Assembly (NCBI RefSeq): GCF_035222375.1
Contig: NC_085887.1
Span: 2,579,501-2,643,500 of the forward strand
Length of the DNA stretch: 64,000 nt
Direction: 5' to 3'
Origin: Podospora pseudocomata
Taxonomy: Eukaryota > Ascomycota > Sordariomycetes > Sordariales > Podosporaceae
Part shown: in pieces, positions 1 through 12,319 of the stretch
Numbering within the stretch: the first letter of the stretch is position 1
How the letters are laid out: each line of letters opens with the position of its first letter
The notes under the pieces: generated by a model
What the model was told of the DNA's origin: nothing
What the model saw: the letters and a program-made list of their open reading frames with translations, nothing else
Databases searched by the model: none
Made by a program: the position numbers and the translations under genes

Positions 1-2707
1 GATTGCGCACGAGCCATCCAACTTCAGTTGTCCACGCCATCTCATCTCGGGCGGCACGAGCACGAGCGGTCAAGCCAGAGGTCAGAGTGAGGAATCTGGA
101 AGGTCGAAGGTCAAGCCCAACATGGGTGGTTTTCTTGTCATTTTCAATTTCATTTTCGTTTTTCCTCACATCACCGAGGACAGCTCATTTTCGACGGGAA
201 TTTATCTCATCATGGTAAGAAATCAGACATCGTTTGGTGGCATCTGCAGGGCTTGCGACACCACACACACGCACACACATCAATGCCCCGCTCCGCAGAT
301 CGTACGCCACCTCGGTCGAAGGCGTCCGTTGCATTCAATATTTGGACACTGCTTTCGTAACTTGTGCCACTCTGTCATCCTCTTATCCTACTGTAATGTA
401 GGGTTTGTTGGGCCGTACTGCGGTAAGCAACGCAGTCATCTCGAGTTGATCTTATTTACAAAACCTCACAGGACGGATAAGGCGGGGTGTGTGATGGGGG
501 GGTCACTAGGGAGCCTCCTTTCGACCCCGTTGAAGCTGGTTGCAGTCCAGTGGCACTGGTGCCTGCGGGTGCTTCTTGTTGATCTCTCGTTGCTGCCACT
601 GGGCGGCGGACGCAACTCGATCTTCTTTTCACAAGGTTTCATTTTGAAATTCGAGCCCGCCTCTTCAGGCTCGCTGCATGTCGAGATACCTGTCTCGGAT
701 ACAAAGCGGTGGTGGGAGCATCAGTACTGGTACCTCCCAGAAGCAGCCAGCACCATACAAAACCCATGTCACGATGCAACAATGGTGTCCAATCAGCATT
801 CCCCGCACAGCAAGATCGAAAACCCCGGATCATGAACCCTGGCTCTGCCCAGAACACCACGACACACTGGCTCTGGCCGAATTTGGTTGGTCAAAATTCC
901 GGAAGGCCTGTTGATTGTTCTTTGCAGCAGTCTCCTCCCCTCCCCTCCCCTCCCCGCGCCCTCAGCTACTGTTGGATGAATAACGGTACACTAGGTGCCA
1001 CGATGCTCCGGAGAAGGAAACACAGGCAGGATACGTTCTGATGGGCTTTGATTGATTGATTGCCTGCAGCAGCACCGCTCAACTGCCCGCGCCGCCGATC
1101 TGCATCGGGTCCTTGGAAGATGACCGGTGTTCGGTTGCTGTCCACAACGTACAGCACCACGGCGCCAGGGGCTGTATTTCACGGTCGGCCACATCATTCT
1201 TGTGCCGCACAAAGAAGCGCGACACAACGGCCTGCAGAGCCTAATTGGGAGCTTGTGCATCGAACAAGGGCGGCACCAGGCCTCCGTTTAGTAGCGAAGA
1301 GGCGGGGGCCATGCTCGAAGTTCGGCCACGATGATGACGGTATGTGTCAAGTGGCGCCGGCGGGCCATGGACTGGCACACTGGTGGTGGGAGATAAGTTA
1401 TGGATTGATTGGTCTCGGCAAAGCACCACGTTTCGATTAATTGCAGTACCTCCCTTCCCGCTCACCTTTCCCTTCCATTCTCTCCAAATTATGCACAGGC
1501 GAGATGGCATCAGATCTGGCCAAGTCGAGTGTCGATTTGACGCAACCGCACACAGGGTAAGATGGAATACGGAACCCGGCCATGGCCGTGCTGGACAGGA
1601 CAAGCTGAGCTGAGGTTGGCTTTGTGTTAGTTCCAGCAGGGACAGGATGTCATGTACCGTTCCGTAAAACTGTATTCCGCAGCCGGCGTAAACCTAGCCA
1701 GCCACGGTAATGTTGGTATTGGTGTGGGTTCAATCCGAAGAACGGGTTTCGGTCGCACGCTTGCGCGAGGCCAGGAAAGCCCTGCGACATTATTTACCGT
1801 GTGTATCATTTTGGCCCCAGAGCACCTCCAGATAGCTTCTTTGTGCGTGAAACTCGCAGGCCAGCGGGTGGCACACAGTTAATTGCTTGCCATCAGCAAC
1901 CTGCGATGTTATCGTGGGAGACCTGGATAGGCCCTACACGGGGCAAGGGCAGAAAAAAGAGCGGTCTCACTCGCTCAGCAGGGCGATGGCGTGCAGCAAA
2001 AGGTCAGACTTGCAGAAGCTTGCTACCATCTGGAGAAACCCACTTTGTAGCTACAACACTGCACTGTACCTCCTGTCACAAACAAGCTGGAGGTGCGGAA
2101 TCCAAACTTAAAACCAAACTACCGCCAGTCTGAGCGTCACAGTTGGTGACAGCATGTCATGGGTGTCTGTGAGTTCGTCAGATCAGGGAGGTCAGCCATT
2201 TGAAGACAGGATGATGTTATCGGGGGTTTGTCTGTGGCTCATTCAATTGTTCTTCAAGACTTCCCCGTCCCCTCAGGCAGGGCATCAATCCATTTGACGG
2301 ATGGGGAAATGCAATTGGCCTGGCGTGGTAAAGTTTGAGCGTGGTGAGGTAAGTTGCTGTTCCCATTTGGCTTAGCGTCCGGGTGCGGTTTTAGTCGCTC
2401 GCCTAATATCAAGCGGCAGGGACCACTTGGCCGGTGGGAACCCACACCTCATTGGGCAAACCTGCACTGGGATTCTGGGTCGCTGGGGCCATCGCTGGCC
2501 CGAACGCTTGCAACCTCCAAATCTCAACCTTGCGCTTTCGAGGTCCCTTTTCATTCTCCATCACCAACAAATGCCAGATCCCTAATCGCCCTGTCACCAG
2601 CTCGCCGACGGACCAAATTGGACAGAAATACCCTCACCACCTGCGCTGGAAACTGAGTTTGGAAATCCCGCTACTTTGGCCGCCTTTTCGCCCCCGGTGC
2701 TCCGACA
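1..2707. other. gene-poor region upstream of the TBL1-like gene
   Basis: I see no convincing gene in this 2.7 kb. The reading frames here have no recognisable domain, no coherent splice pattern and mixed low-complexity composition. It holds short simple repeats: a TCCCC pentamer run near 935-955 and an ATTG tetramer run near 1047-1062. The last ~150 bases are the likely promoter and leader of the downstream WD40 gene, and contain a tiny upstream ORF at 2571-2585 (ATG followed by three codons and TAA) that could reduce translation of the main frame if it lies in the mRNA. Confidence 0.6.
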
Positions 2708-4960
2708 ATGAAGGAATTACTCGACACTAACCGTGTCAACTATCTCATCTGGAGGTTCGTTGTTTCTGTGCCCACCCCATCCCTTCAGCCCGACAACCTC
2801 CGGACTGCCTGGTGAGAGGGCGCTGCAGTCGCTGACTTTTGACAATTAGGTACTTATTGGAGTCAAGTATGTGGACTGCTCACTGGGAACAGCTCAGCTC
2901 ACCCCGCCAGCTCTCGTGTTTCACGCGTTGAGCAACCAACAAAGTTGCGAGGCAAGCAGCAAGACGCAAGCAGACAAACTGACCTCAGACAGATTATCGG
3001 GAAACCGCCGCCAAGCTGCAAAAGGAGTGGCGGATCCAAACGCCTCACAGGCATTTTGACTATGCTCCGCACGTCAAGACGTATGCATTGGTGAACCTTC
3101 TCAATAAAGGCCTTCAGTTTGAAGCGTATGAGAGACAGTTTGCTGAGCAAAAGGTACGGTGGCCCGATTTCATTGTTGTTGTGAAATTGACTCGACCTGT
3201 GGGCTGGCGCCCCCATTCCGGTCTGCATGGAATTGGCGGGTGGTGCAGGTTCCAGGGGGCGGTAGTGCCGGGGTAACTGACAATTTTCTTGCAGGCGCCT
3301 CGTGATGTGCCGGCAACGGCCGAGGCGACACCGCGTGGGGTGTTTGGACCGCTCAAGTTCCAGCCCGACGTGATGGAGGTGGAGGAGGATGAGGTGGAGG
3401 AGGAGGCAGAAGAATCCGAGGATGCAGAGTACGATGAAGACATCGAGAACCCAAGAAAGCGCGCGGTCGACCGGCATCTCGCCGTGTCGCATGGGTCGCC
3501 CGCTAAGCGGCAGAGACTGAGCAACGGCTACGACAACGGGGCGGATTCTGCCACAACCCCCATGGAAATTGACCACCACCACCACCACCACCACAACGGC
3601 GCAGAAAACAACCACGCCTACCCATCGCCCCTGGAGGGCGAACAGGCCGCATCACCAATCCCTCACACCGAGGGGCCCTCGCGGGGCACACAGGTTGACG
3701 ACACACGGGACCTCACCCAAGACACTGTGTTTCTGCGACTCGGCGCCGATGATTCCACAGAAGCTAGCGAAAACCCTATCGTGCTCATCAGCAAGTGGAA
3801 CCCCAAAGACCCATCAATCTTGGCGACTGGCGGGACCGATGCGCTAGCCCGCATTTGGACGCTTCCGCGTGGAGCCGCCCCAGACGCCGCCCTGCCAGAT
3901 CACGTGGATACGGCCCCTCGGTACCTCCATCTTGGTGATGACCTCCCCAATGATTCAACCGTCACCTCCATGGCATGGAGCTCCAATGGCGCTCTTATCG
4001 CCCTCGGGATTGAGATAGGAAACAAGTCCCGTCTTGGTGTGTGGGCTGCCGATGGTACCAGTGCCTACCGTTTCGAAGGCCTCGACTCCCCCATCACCAA
4101 CCTCTGTTGGAGTCCCAATGACAAGTTCCTTTTGGCCATCTCACCGGATATGACCAATGGACTGGAGGACCCCCGGACTCTGATCCAGGTTTCGTCTCCG
4201 ACCACCGTGAATCCGATGTCTCACATCCTCAACTACGACATTCACAGCTACCCCGTCGATGCCACATGGATCGGCGAGAGCTCTTTTATTCTCTGCGGTC
4301 AAGGCATGTTGACTGCCTTCCGATGCACTGAAAAGGAGGTTGTTCAGATCAGAGAGTTTGAAACACGCAAGGACGAGCGATTCCAGTATGTCAAGTTCGA
4401 CTGGCGCTCTAGCCTTGTTGCCACTGGCAGCGAAGCGGGTTTCATTGATGTAAGTTTGTTCTTCAGCATCTAAATGTTTTCATGTACTGACCTATGACTT
4501 GCAGATTTGGGATGAGTCCAGTAGGCGGCGTTCGATAAAAGCCCATGACGGCGCTATCACCGCTATGCAGTGGCAACCGCTGCAAGCGGACCCTGCGGAG
4601 GGCGAGAGGCTGTTGGTGTCCTGTGGCATCGATGGCGGCATCTTTGTCTGGAACGTACTTGGAGGCCTGGAGAATAGGCCGAAGTACTCGATCACCTTGG
4701 ATTCACCCCTTGCAGCAAATAGCCTCGCCATTAGCCCCGACGGATCGCACATCGCTGTAGCAACACATGACAGAATCTTGATCTGGAAGCTTGGTGAACA
4801 TCAAGTCCCTAAAGCCGGCTGGATGCCGAATACTGGGTGGCAGACCCCCAAGACGGGATCCGACTCGGGTGATTCCTTGCCATTCTTGGAGTGGGACTGC
4901 GAGGGCAAGAGACTGGTTCATGGTTTGGATAACCGACTCGCTATCATTAACTTCCGGTAG
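2708..4960 (+). CDS. LisH/WD40 protein, TBL1/Sif2-like corepressor subunit
   Basis: Five exons are supported: 2708-2754, 2850-2866, 2993-3153, 3295-4449 and 4505-4960, giving 611 aa. The first two introns split the LisH motif: VNYLIWR, then YLLES, then NYRETAAKLQKEW read correctly only after splicing, which fixes the start. LisH (about residues 8-40) is followed by an acidic stretch (EVEEDEVEEEAEE), a basic KRQRL patch, a seven-His run near residue 168, and WD40 repeats from about residue 220 to the end (GGTDALARIW, GIDGGIFVW, HDRILIW). LisH plus C-terminal WD40 is the architecture of TBL1/TBLR1 in animals and Sif2 of the yeast Set3 histone-deacetylase complex, so a nuclear chromatin corepressor role is inferred. 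The exact complex is not shown by sequence. Exon 2 is only 17 nt. Confidence 0.88.
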
Positions 4961-6284
4961 AAGGGGCTTTCGGACCTACGAGTACGCAACGACATGCCGC
5001 TTTCTTTCCCAATGAGAGATGGCGCCGCCCCAGATCCTATTCGACTGGGGCGCTTGGGCGAATAGGCTGCTCTGTGTGAGGTTTGGGGGGCCGTCTGGTT
5101 CGATCAACATTTGCAACGATGCTTATAGGATTGGATTCCTGAGCGCGGAACCCCTAGCGGGAGTTTTCGAATGGCAACCTCCGACCTGTTAGTATTACGT
5201 GTTCCCCGGGACGTACAGGAAGCGGAATTCCCGAGAATCGACGAGAAGCGGACCGGTATCAACATGAACTGAGGAGGCCGGAGAAACGACCAGTCACCGA
5301 TACACCGAATTGATGCCCAGCACTAGAAGGCATTGGTCATCTACCAGTCCCTGTATGCGCATGATCAAACCTTACAAGGACCTGTACACGACCAGTTCGA
5401 TTATTGCTGGAGCACAACCCGCCTACATGCCGTGCCGACAACCAGAAAAGTATCGAGCCAAGAAGCAAGCCCAGTATCGGAGACATGCCTCTCATCATCC
5501 CCGACATGGATGAGCAGTAGGGAGCTTTGGGGTTGAAATCACCCGGCCCAAAACAGTGGGCAGTTTGGGGCTCTTCGAGTCCTGTCGTAAAGAATAAAGC
5601 CAGAGAGATATTCCAGCACGGGCGGGGAAAAATAAAAAAGACGGTGACGCTGCCAGTACACATCGGCAACGGTGCGTTGGAATGAGGACGCGAACTAAAC
5701 TTACCAAAAATAAATGCATGCTTTTTGGGAGAAAAGGTTGGGGCCAAACATACATGCGATGATATTTGAATAGCGGAGCGATGGGAATGATTTGGTTTAG
5801 GGCGTGGTTTTGGCTAGTCAACATTGAAAGCTTTATAACGATACAGGTCGAGCGACGATTTTCTTTTTGTCGTGGTTTACATAGTATGCTATCTTGGAGT
5901 AGTGTGGCATCTAGCAGGCATCTTAACAATAGAAACTTGACATTACTGCGTTCTCTTCTGTATGAGTGAGAGGTGCCCTCCTGGTATGTGCTGAGTTAGT
6001 TGAGTGACCCAATATGACGAGTGTGGTAGGTGGTATCTCGAATGAGATAAGCTGGCACAATCCTTCCCAGAGCTTATTTGGCTGTCTGCATCGTAGCACG
6101 ATGATATCTAAGCAAGCCGGGATCTTTGGTCCGTCCTCGCATTTGTTCATAGTATGCATGATTATCCGAAGACCGAGCTCTGTTCTATATAAGCAACTTT
6201 GATGTACAAGCGAGAGTTAGGTTAATTGCTGGTATGATTGCCCCATCCTTCCTCCCTTTACACAAGTTTCTTGACAATTTCAGC
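4961..6284. other. spacer between TBL1-like and GFA genes
   Basis: About 1.3 kb without a supported gene. It holds the 3' UTR of the WD40 gene and the promoter of the GFA gene; a TATATAAG-like stretch lies at about 6187-6193, roughly 95 bases before the chosen start at 6285. The open frames here show no domain. Confidence 0.5.
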
Positions 6285-6860
6285 ATGGCAACCTCGACCT
6301 CGCCAACCTCGGAGCCTGCCACCACCACCCCCAGTGGTGAAACAACCAAAAACGAGCGAACCTACCCCTGCTCCTGCCACTGCGGTTCGATAACCTTTAC
6401 CGTGACCCTCTCCCCCCCGCTGGCAGAGCAGACAGTGATGGAATGTAACTGCTCGATTTGTCGACGGGTTGGGTATCTGCTTGTTTGTACGTCTCACTCC
6501 CCTCATCCCACCCCTTTCCCCCGTCATAGTGTGCTGAAATCAACAGTCCCCCCCAAAGGAGCAGTCGTGTTCTCCGAAGACAGCCTCCCTCGTCTCTCCC
6601 GCTACCAGTTCAACACCAAACAAATCGATCACCTCTTCTGCGGTAACTGCGGCTCCAGCCTGGGCATCGACTTTCGCGAGTTTCGGCAGAAGGGGTACGG
6701 GATCAGCGTGAGGGCGTTCAACGATGTCGACCTGGAAGGGCTGAAGTACAAAAAGGGGGATGGAAAGGCCAAGCTCCCTCCTTATAGTGATTTATCCGGG
6801 GTCCAGTGGGCTTTGGACCACCCTGCTGGCGAGAACGAGCGGAAGGAAAAGGCTATGTAG
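6285..6860 (+). CDS. GFA-family (glutathione-dependent formaldehyde-activating-like) zinc protein
   Basis: Two exons (6285-6486, 6547-6860) give 171 aa. The cysteine pattern is that of the GFA/CENP-V fold: CSCHCG near the N terminus, CNCSICRR next, then CGNCGSSLG in the C-terminal half, which together bind two zinc ions in this family. Splicing joins LLV to FPPKGAVVF, the usual spacing after the CxxC zinc knuckle. An upstream in-frame ATG at 6234 would add 17 residues; 6285 is preferred because MATSTSP is a more usual fungal start and the family domain begins soon after. The substrate is unknown; most fungal members are not proven formaldehyde enzymes. The intron is 60 nt with no in-frame stop, so an unspliced message would still give a full-length protein with 20 extra residues. 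Confidence 0.85.
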   Translation: MATSTSPTSEPATTTPSGETTKNERTYPCSCHCGSITFTVTLSPPLAEQTVMECNCSICRRVGYLLVCTSHSPHPTPFPRHSVLKSTVPPKGAVVFSEDSLPRLSRYQFNTKQIDHLFCGNCGSSLGIDFREFRQKGYGISVRAFNDVDLEGLKYKKGDGKAKLPPYSDLSGVQWALDHPAGENERKEKAM

Positions 6861-6994
6861 TGAAGAACAAATATGATGATGTTCTTTTCGCTTGCTAATG
6901 ATGCAAAACCTTCCGCCCGCTGATACGCGGTATGTACATTCCCCTAATTTTACAAAAAATAACCCCCCACACCTCGCGATCCAGTCGCCGACTT

Positions 6995-8154
6995 TTAAAA
7001 AGCCTCAAGCTTCCCCTTCCTCCCCAACCCCGACCCTGCCCTTCCCTGAAAAGTCCTCATCCCCCTATCCACCCCGGCCAACCCCCTTACTACTTTCTGC
7101 ACACCCACAGGCAGCACATTATACCAATCAACCCACCTCGCATAAAGCGGCATCCCAATGCTCGCATTCTGCCCGTTGTCAATCGCCCTGATCACCTCCT
7201 TCGCCACATCAACCGGCTCCACCACCGGGGCCAAGAACGCGTTGGGTGTCTTCACCCCAGCAAACAAAGGCGTGGAGAGCTGCCCCGGGGTGACAAGCAC
7301 CGTTCTAATCTCGGGGTGTGATTCCTTCAGTTCCGCCGAGAGAGACTTGTGAAGAGCGGTGACGCCAGCTTTGGCGGCGGCGTAATCCGTCAGCTGCGCG
7401 GCGCCGAGGGTGCCAATGACGGACGAGATTGTCACAATCGTTCCGCCGGTCTCGGAGCGCGTCATGCCCGGGAGGAAGGTCTTGATAGTGTAAAAGTGGG
7501 AGAGGAGGTTGGTGGTGAGGGAACGGTCGATTTCGGGGAGGGAGAGGGACAAGAGGGGTTTGCCGAGGACGACGGCTGCGTTGTTGATCAGGATTGTAGG
7601 GGGGCCGAGCTGAACAGACAGACAGAATGTTAGTGATATAAAGGGGGTGAAATAGGGGAGGAAAAGGGGCAACCAACCTCGCGCTCAATCTTCTCGGCAA
7701 CCTTTGCGATCTGCTCCTTGTCGCCAACATCACACTTGTAATACGTCACCCCCCTTGCCTCCCCATTCTCCATCTCCTCCACGTCCAGCACGGCAACCGT
7801 CGCGCCGCGCATACCATAGACCTCAGCAATCAGCAACCCGAGCCCGGAAGCGCCACCAGTGATGACAATGACCTCCTCGCTGAGGTCCACCTCACGAGGG
7901 AGGCCAAAGGCGAGACGGTCGTTAATCACGCCAGCCATCCAGATCAGGGTGATGGCGCCGGCCCAGGCGAAGGAGACGAGCATGGGGGGCGCGTCCCAGT
8001 GCATGTTTTGCGCGCGGAAGCAAAGGGGGATGATCCAGGCGATGAAGGGGTGGAAGAAGGTGGTTTTGAAGACTTTGACGATCAGGTCGATGGAGAGGGG
8101 GGCGAACCAGCTGTCCCCTCGGGAGGGGTGGCCGGCGTAGGGGGAGGGCGCCAT
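6995..8154 (-). CDS. membrane-associated short-chain dehydrogenase/reductase (SDR)
   Basis: Two exons on the minus strand (8154-7678 and 7609-6995) give 363 aa. Residues about 20-80 contain hydrophobic segments (FHPFIAWIIPL; MLVSFAWAGAITLIWMAGV), suggesting anchoring to ER or lipid-droplet membrane. The Rossmann motif TGGASGLG is at 99-106, NNAA at 168-171, and the catalytic residues fit the SDR tetrad: N193, S222, Y235 and K239 (YAAAK). The layout resembles the SDR16C / 17-beta-HSD11/13 / retinol-dehydrogenase-like group; the physiological substrate (sterol, retinoid-like or fatty alcohol/ketone) cannot be read from sequence. The 68-nt intron has donor gttggt and acceptor ttcag and joins the frames in phase 0. 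It is transcribed divergently from the inositol/sugar transporter at 8824. Confidence 0.88.
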
Positions 8155-8773
8155 GTTGTCTGTGTGGTGGTGATTATGTTTAATAGGGGTTGAGAGCTTG
8201 AAGCTATGCGCGTTGCTGATGGCTAGGAAATTAAACTTCGGATAGGTAGGATTGTCTTGGATTCTTCTACCAGAAAAGAATACTGAAGAAAATGTATAGT
8301 ACAGAGACTGGAAGAAGGAGAAGAAGAAGAAAGATGGGATGAGAAAGAGAGTGCAAGTTAGAAAGCTCTCCCTGGTGTGACTTTTTTTGGGTGTCACGAC
8401 TTGTTGGCGGCGGTGGCAGCAGTAGCAAAGCGCACAGCTCAACGACCGTTGCGACGTTGAAACGTTGATGGACCGTGCGTGCTACCCCTAGCTTGTTTCA
8501 ATTCCATTCTTGGACTTTGCGCGCTTCCCAACTTGGGATGGAATTCTGGCCCAGTGCACCTTCCCACCCCTGCATCAAATTCCCACTGTGTGCTTGGCAC
8601 TTGTCACTTGTTCCCTCGGTGCGCCGCCGCCGGCTGCCAACATCTGGACATCAAACCGACCGTCTGTGACCATCAGGGTTCTCATTGTCAACCCCGTGCT
8701 GCTACTCCATACACTTCTGGATAGTACTCGATAAGACCGCGATATGCATTTGCCGACAAGAGATCTAAAACAA

Positions 8774-8815
<42 letters not shown>

Positions 8816-8823
8816 CCGCAGTG
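8155..8823. promoter_or_regulatory. divergent promoter between SDR and inositol/sugar transporter
   Basis: A 669-bp interval between two outward-facing start codons. It must carry both promoters. The side next to the SDR is A/G rich on the plus strand (CT-rich in the SDR sense, a common fungal leader feature); the transporter side ends in a long CAA run. No specific activator site is convincing. Confidence 0.5.
8775..8816 (+). repeat. (AAC)14 / CAA microsatellite in the transporter leader
   Basis: Fourteen uninterrupted AAC triplets end eight bases before the transporter ATG at 8824. If transcribed, this is an unstructured CAA-rich 5' leader directly abutting the start codon. Confidence 0.95.
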
Positions 8824-10498
8824 ATGAGCAGCGCGCAGGAACCTCTTATTTCGGCCTCGGAGCGGGTAGATGCTGGTGGGGATCATGATGAACAACAAGG
8901 CGATGAAGCCGGCCGTCTCGAATCCGGGAAAGCGATCCCCGCGGCGCCGAGTTGGTTTATCTGGCTGTTGACCTTGTCGGCGGGGATATCAGGGTTGCTG
9001 TTTGGTTGTATGTGTGCTTTCTCATCCTGATCTCACTCACGAAATGCGTGGTGTTGACATCCAATCCCAAAGACGACACAGGCGTCATATCATCTACTCT
9101 CGTCTCCCTCGGCGAGTCCCTCTCCAACCGACCGCTTAACTCCCTCGACAAGTCACTCATCACCGCTTCCACCTCCCTCTTCGCGCTTTTGGTCTCGCCG
9201 TTCTCGTCGGTTCTTGCCGATAGTCTCGGAAGGAAAAGAGTAATACTCGTGGCAGATGTGCTGTTTGTTCTGGGAGCCGGGGTGCAAGCAGCATGCTCAA
9301 CAGTTTGGGTGATGGTGGTTGGGAGGAGTATCGTTGGTATGGCGGTGGGAGCAGCAAGCTTCGTCGTGCCGCTATACATTGCTGAGCTGGCCCCGGCGGA
9401 ACACAGAGGGAGGTTGGTGACCATGAACGTTATCTTCATTACATTGGGCCAGGTCGTTGCGTACATTGTTGGATATGGATTTGGGGAATATGGGCACCCA
9501 GAGACCGCGTGGAGATGGATGGTTGGCTTGGGAGGATTGCCAGCAGTGGTGCAGCTTTTCATGATGACGGTTATGCCCGAAACACCGAGATGGTTGGTCA
9601 TGGTGGGGAGGGGATTGGAAGCTAGGGGTGTCGTTGAGAAAGTTGCTGGCGGAAAGGTTGCTGCCCGCGATGTCGATGCTACGGTCAAAAGCATCGAGAT
9701 CGAAGTTAGGGAAGAACAAGATGCAAGACGGCTGCGAAGAAGGAGAGGTGATAGCAAGGCCGGCTGGGCCGAAGGTTTCGACGAGCTGTTCAACATCAGG
9801 AGAAATAAGAGGGCGTTGGCGATCGCTTGCTTATTGCAGGGCTTACAGCAATTGTGTGGTTTTGTAAGTTTTCCGATCATGAGCAATGGCGCATGTTCAA
9901 TGCTAACACGGCGTCTCAGAACTCGCTCATGTACTTCTCGGCGACCATCTTCGAGATGCTCGGCTTCCCGATCCCGACTCTTACCTCCCTTGTCGTGGCA
10001 GTCACCAACTTCGCGTTTACCTTGGTGGCTCTTCTCATCATCGACCGCATTGGAAGAAGACGCATCCTTCTCTGGTCTATTCCATGGATGGTGTTTGGGC
10101 TACTCCTTGCTGCCTTTGGCTTCTTTCTGAGCGGAGTCACAGATAGCGATGCGCCCGGATCTCCAGTCGTCATCCTGATCAGTATCATGATATATGTGGC
10201 AGGCTATGCGATTGGCCTCGGAAACGTCCCATGGATGCAGAGCGAGTTGTTTGCCCTCAACGTGCGGTCGCTGGGAAGCGGCATAGCAACGGCCACAAAC
10301 TGGGGCGCCAACTTTGTCATTGGCCTGACCTTTTTGATGTTGATGGACTTGTTGGGCCCGCCGCTGACGTTTACTCTATACGCCTTGATCTGCATTGGAG
10401 GGTACGTGTTGATCTGGATATTCTACCCAGAGACAGCCGGCTTATCTCTCGAAGACGCTGCCTCGCTGTTGGAAGATGACAATTGGGGTGTGAGGTGA
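8824..10498 (+). CDS. MFS sugar/myo-inositol transporter
   Basis: Three exons (8824-9007, 9073-9863, 9920-10498) give 517 aa with about 12 predicted membrane segments. Splice 1 restores FGYDTGVIS, the hallmark of sugar porters. Other family motifs are DSLGRKR after TM2, GRSIVGMAVG, YIAELAPAEHRGRL, PETPRWL at the end of TM6, QGLQQLCGFNS (spanning intron 2), DRIGRRR, and PETAGLSLED after TM12. The overall pattern is closest to the Itr1/Itr2 myo-inositol proton symporters, but substrate assignment is an inference. The cytosolic N terminus is acidic (DHDEQQGDE), as in many inositol transporters. Intron 2 has a clear TGCTAAC branch site at about 9901. The ATG at 8824 is the first in the leader after the CAA run. 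Confidence 0.9.
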
Positions 10499-12319
10499 TT
10501 TGAGGTGAGGTGAGGTGAGATACAGCCTCACAGTGGAGACAAACCGAACGGCTGGCGCCATCTAGAACCATCGTGACGCACCCATGCAAGCCACTCCAGC
10601 GGGAAGTGAGCAGCAGAAAAAAGCTTGACGTCCATCCGAGATGGATCCCCTCACGGCCCGAAGGGCAGGGTTCCTGATTGCGCAGAAGAGTCCGCAACAT
10701 CGTGAACTCACCTCGAACTGCAAGGCTACCGGCGGCTAGAATCGGCAATTGGCGGGATTAGATGGTCTGAACAGCCTTGTTGGGCAGCAAGAAAACATGG
10801 GAGGCGGCACAGCCCATGAGTCGGTTCGTATCAACTATCGTCAAATTGTGGGAAAGGGGAAATCATCCGTCAATGGAAAAAAAAAGTTTTCACCTGTGCT
10901 CCCCCATGTCTCGTATCCACATGGCATTTCAAATGAAGCTGTTGTATCGTGGGAAGCGTGGACGGAAAAAAAACGTTAGCCCGGTGTGGTGGTGTTGATT
11001 GTGATTGGCGAATTGCATGGGGGGGTGGGCCGCTGAGACCAGACGGCATTGACGTAATCCCGCAGCCACAACCAAATGTCCGGAGTTTAGAGCTACGTCT
11101 CGCCTCCCGAGGTTCGTTTTCAAGAGGAGCAGATTCCCGTTTTATATCCGCCGCAGGTGCTATCATGACACCAGATGCGGATGCGAAAGCATTCGTCAAT
11201 CGTCAACATCCCGTCGTTCGGTGGTCGGGATTAATTCATTGCGATCAGAGTTGAACACAAAATCTTGCTTGTGTCGGTGTAGGGGATCTAATGACAGAAC
11301 AAAACGGAGGGATTCTGGGCTCTTCTGATCTGATGTTAAAAACTTTCAGGACCCCACCAAGGACGCTGTCATGGTGGGGAATGGAAGTTTGATAATGGGC
11401 CCAGCGGGGATCACCGGTTCGAGCTCCGTGACTCCATCTTGCCTGCATCGCCTGGAATGAAAAGGGATGGTCCTTGTTTAGGTTCTCAATGGGCACCAGA
11501 TTGGAAATGGGCAAAGGGTCGGTGTCCCCGCTACCAACAATGTGCATCTTCCTTTTTGCTTCATGATTCAGCAACCTACGTTAATATCAATCAACGGCAG
11601 TTCTACAAGAAAAATGTCTCGTTCGAGTCACAGGAGTGCTGCTAAGGAGTTCTGTAGTTGACATGCAGTTCGATGCGGTTTTCAAGCCGGAATGCTACAG
11701 CATTTGTACATATGTACGGTGGTGAGTAAGCCAAGGTGGGCTTCCCAAGAACGCGAAGTGCCGAGGCCGCATCGATCAACCTTGTCATCTGGTTTTTTTG
11801 CGCCTCCGTGCGTGGCGCCGTTCGAAAAGCAACCCGGCCTCGGGAACGGCACCAGCAAACCAGGGGTGGGTGGACTAGACGCACTTTCACCGAGGAATTG
11901 GTGTGACAATTGGGCAAAAGAAGCTCCATTTTTCTTTGCTATATCGATCTCCCGTTGGGTCTGAGAGTTTCCCCCGTAGTATGCTATGACTGTGACCCTT
12001 CTATTTGCCTTGGTAAGAAAATCCGGATAGGGATTACTCAATCGGGTAGCTGAAGAACAACATAGATCCAGGGGGGGGACTGGATGGTGGTCCCCCAGAT
12101 GTCCTCGTCATTATTATAAGATCTGGGTTCCCCCCTCTTGGAAAGATCTGATGGCAAAATCTTAATCAATCACTTCCACCACGATTTGACGAACACTTCT
12201 GTTTCAAGTTGTTCGTTTTGGTATTAGTCTTTTTGCTCTTCTCACAGTTCACTCGCCTGATATCACCACCAACCCTCAACACCAGATCAAGCAGCTTCTT
12301 CTCAGTGTCGATAGTGTCG
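10499..12319. other. spacer between the two MFS transporters
   Basis: About 1.8 kb with no supported gene. Immediately after the first transporter stop there is a GAGGT pentamer repeat (about 10495-10520). The last ~150 bases form the leader of the DHA1 transporter. Open frames here show no domain or conserved motif. Confidence 0.55.

Noticed and set aside
122-835. A 237-codon plus-strand frame
   Set aside because: Composition is irregular, no domain or homology is recognisable, and it contains a CACACA run; no splice or promoter context.
11400-11455. A CCGGTTCGAGCTCCGT stretch resembling a tRNA T arm
   Set aside because: The T stem does not pair and no acceptor, D or anticodon arms can be folded upstream.
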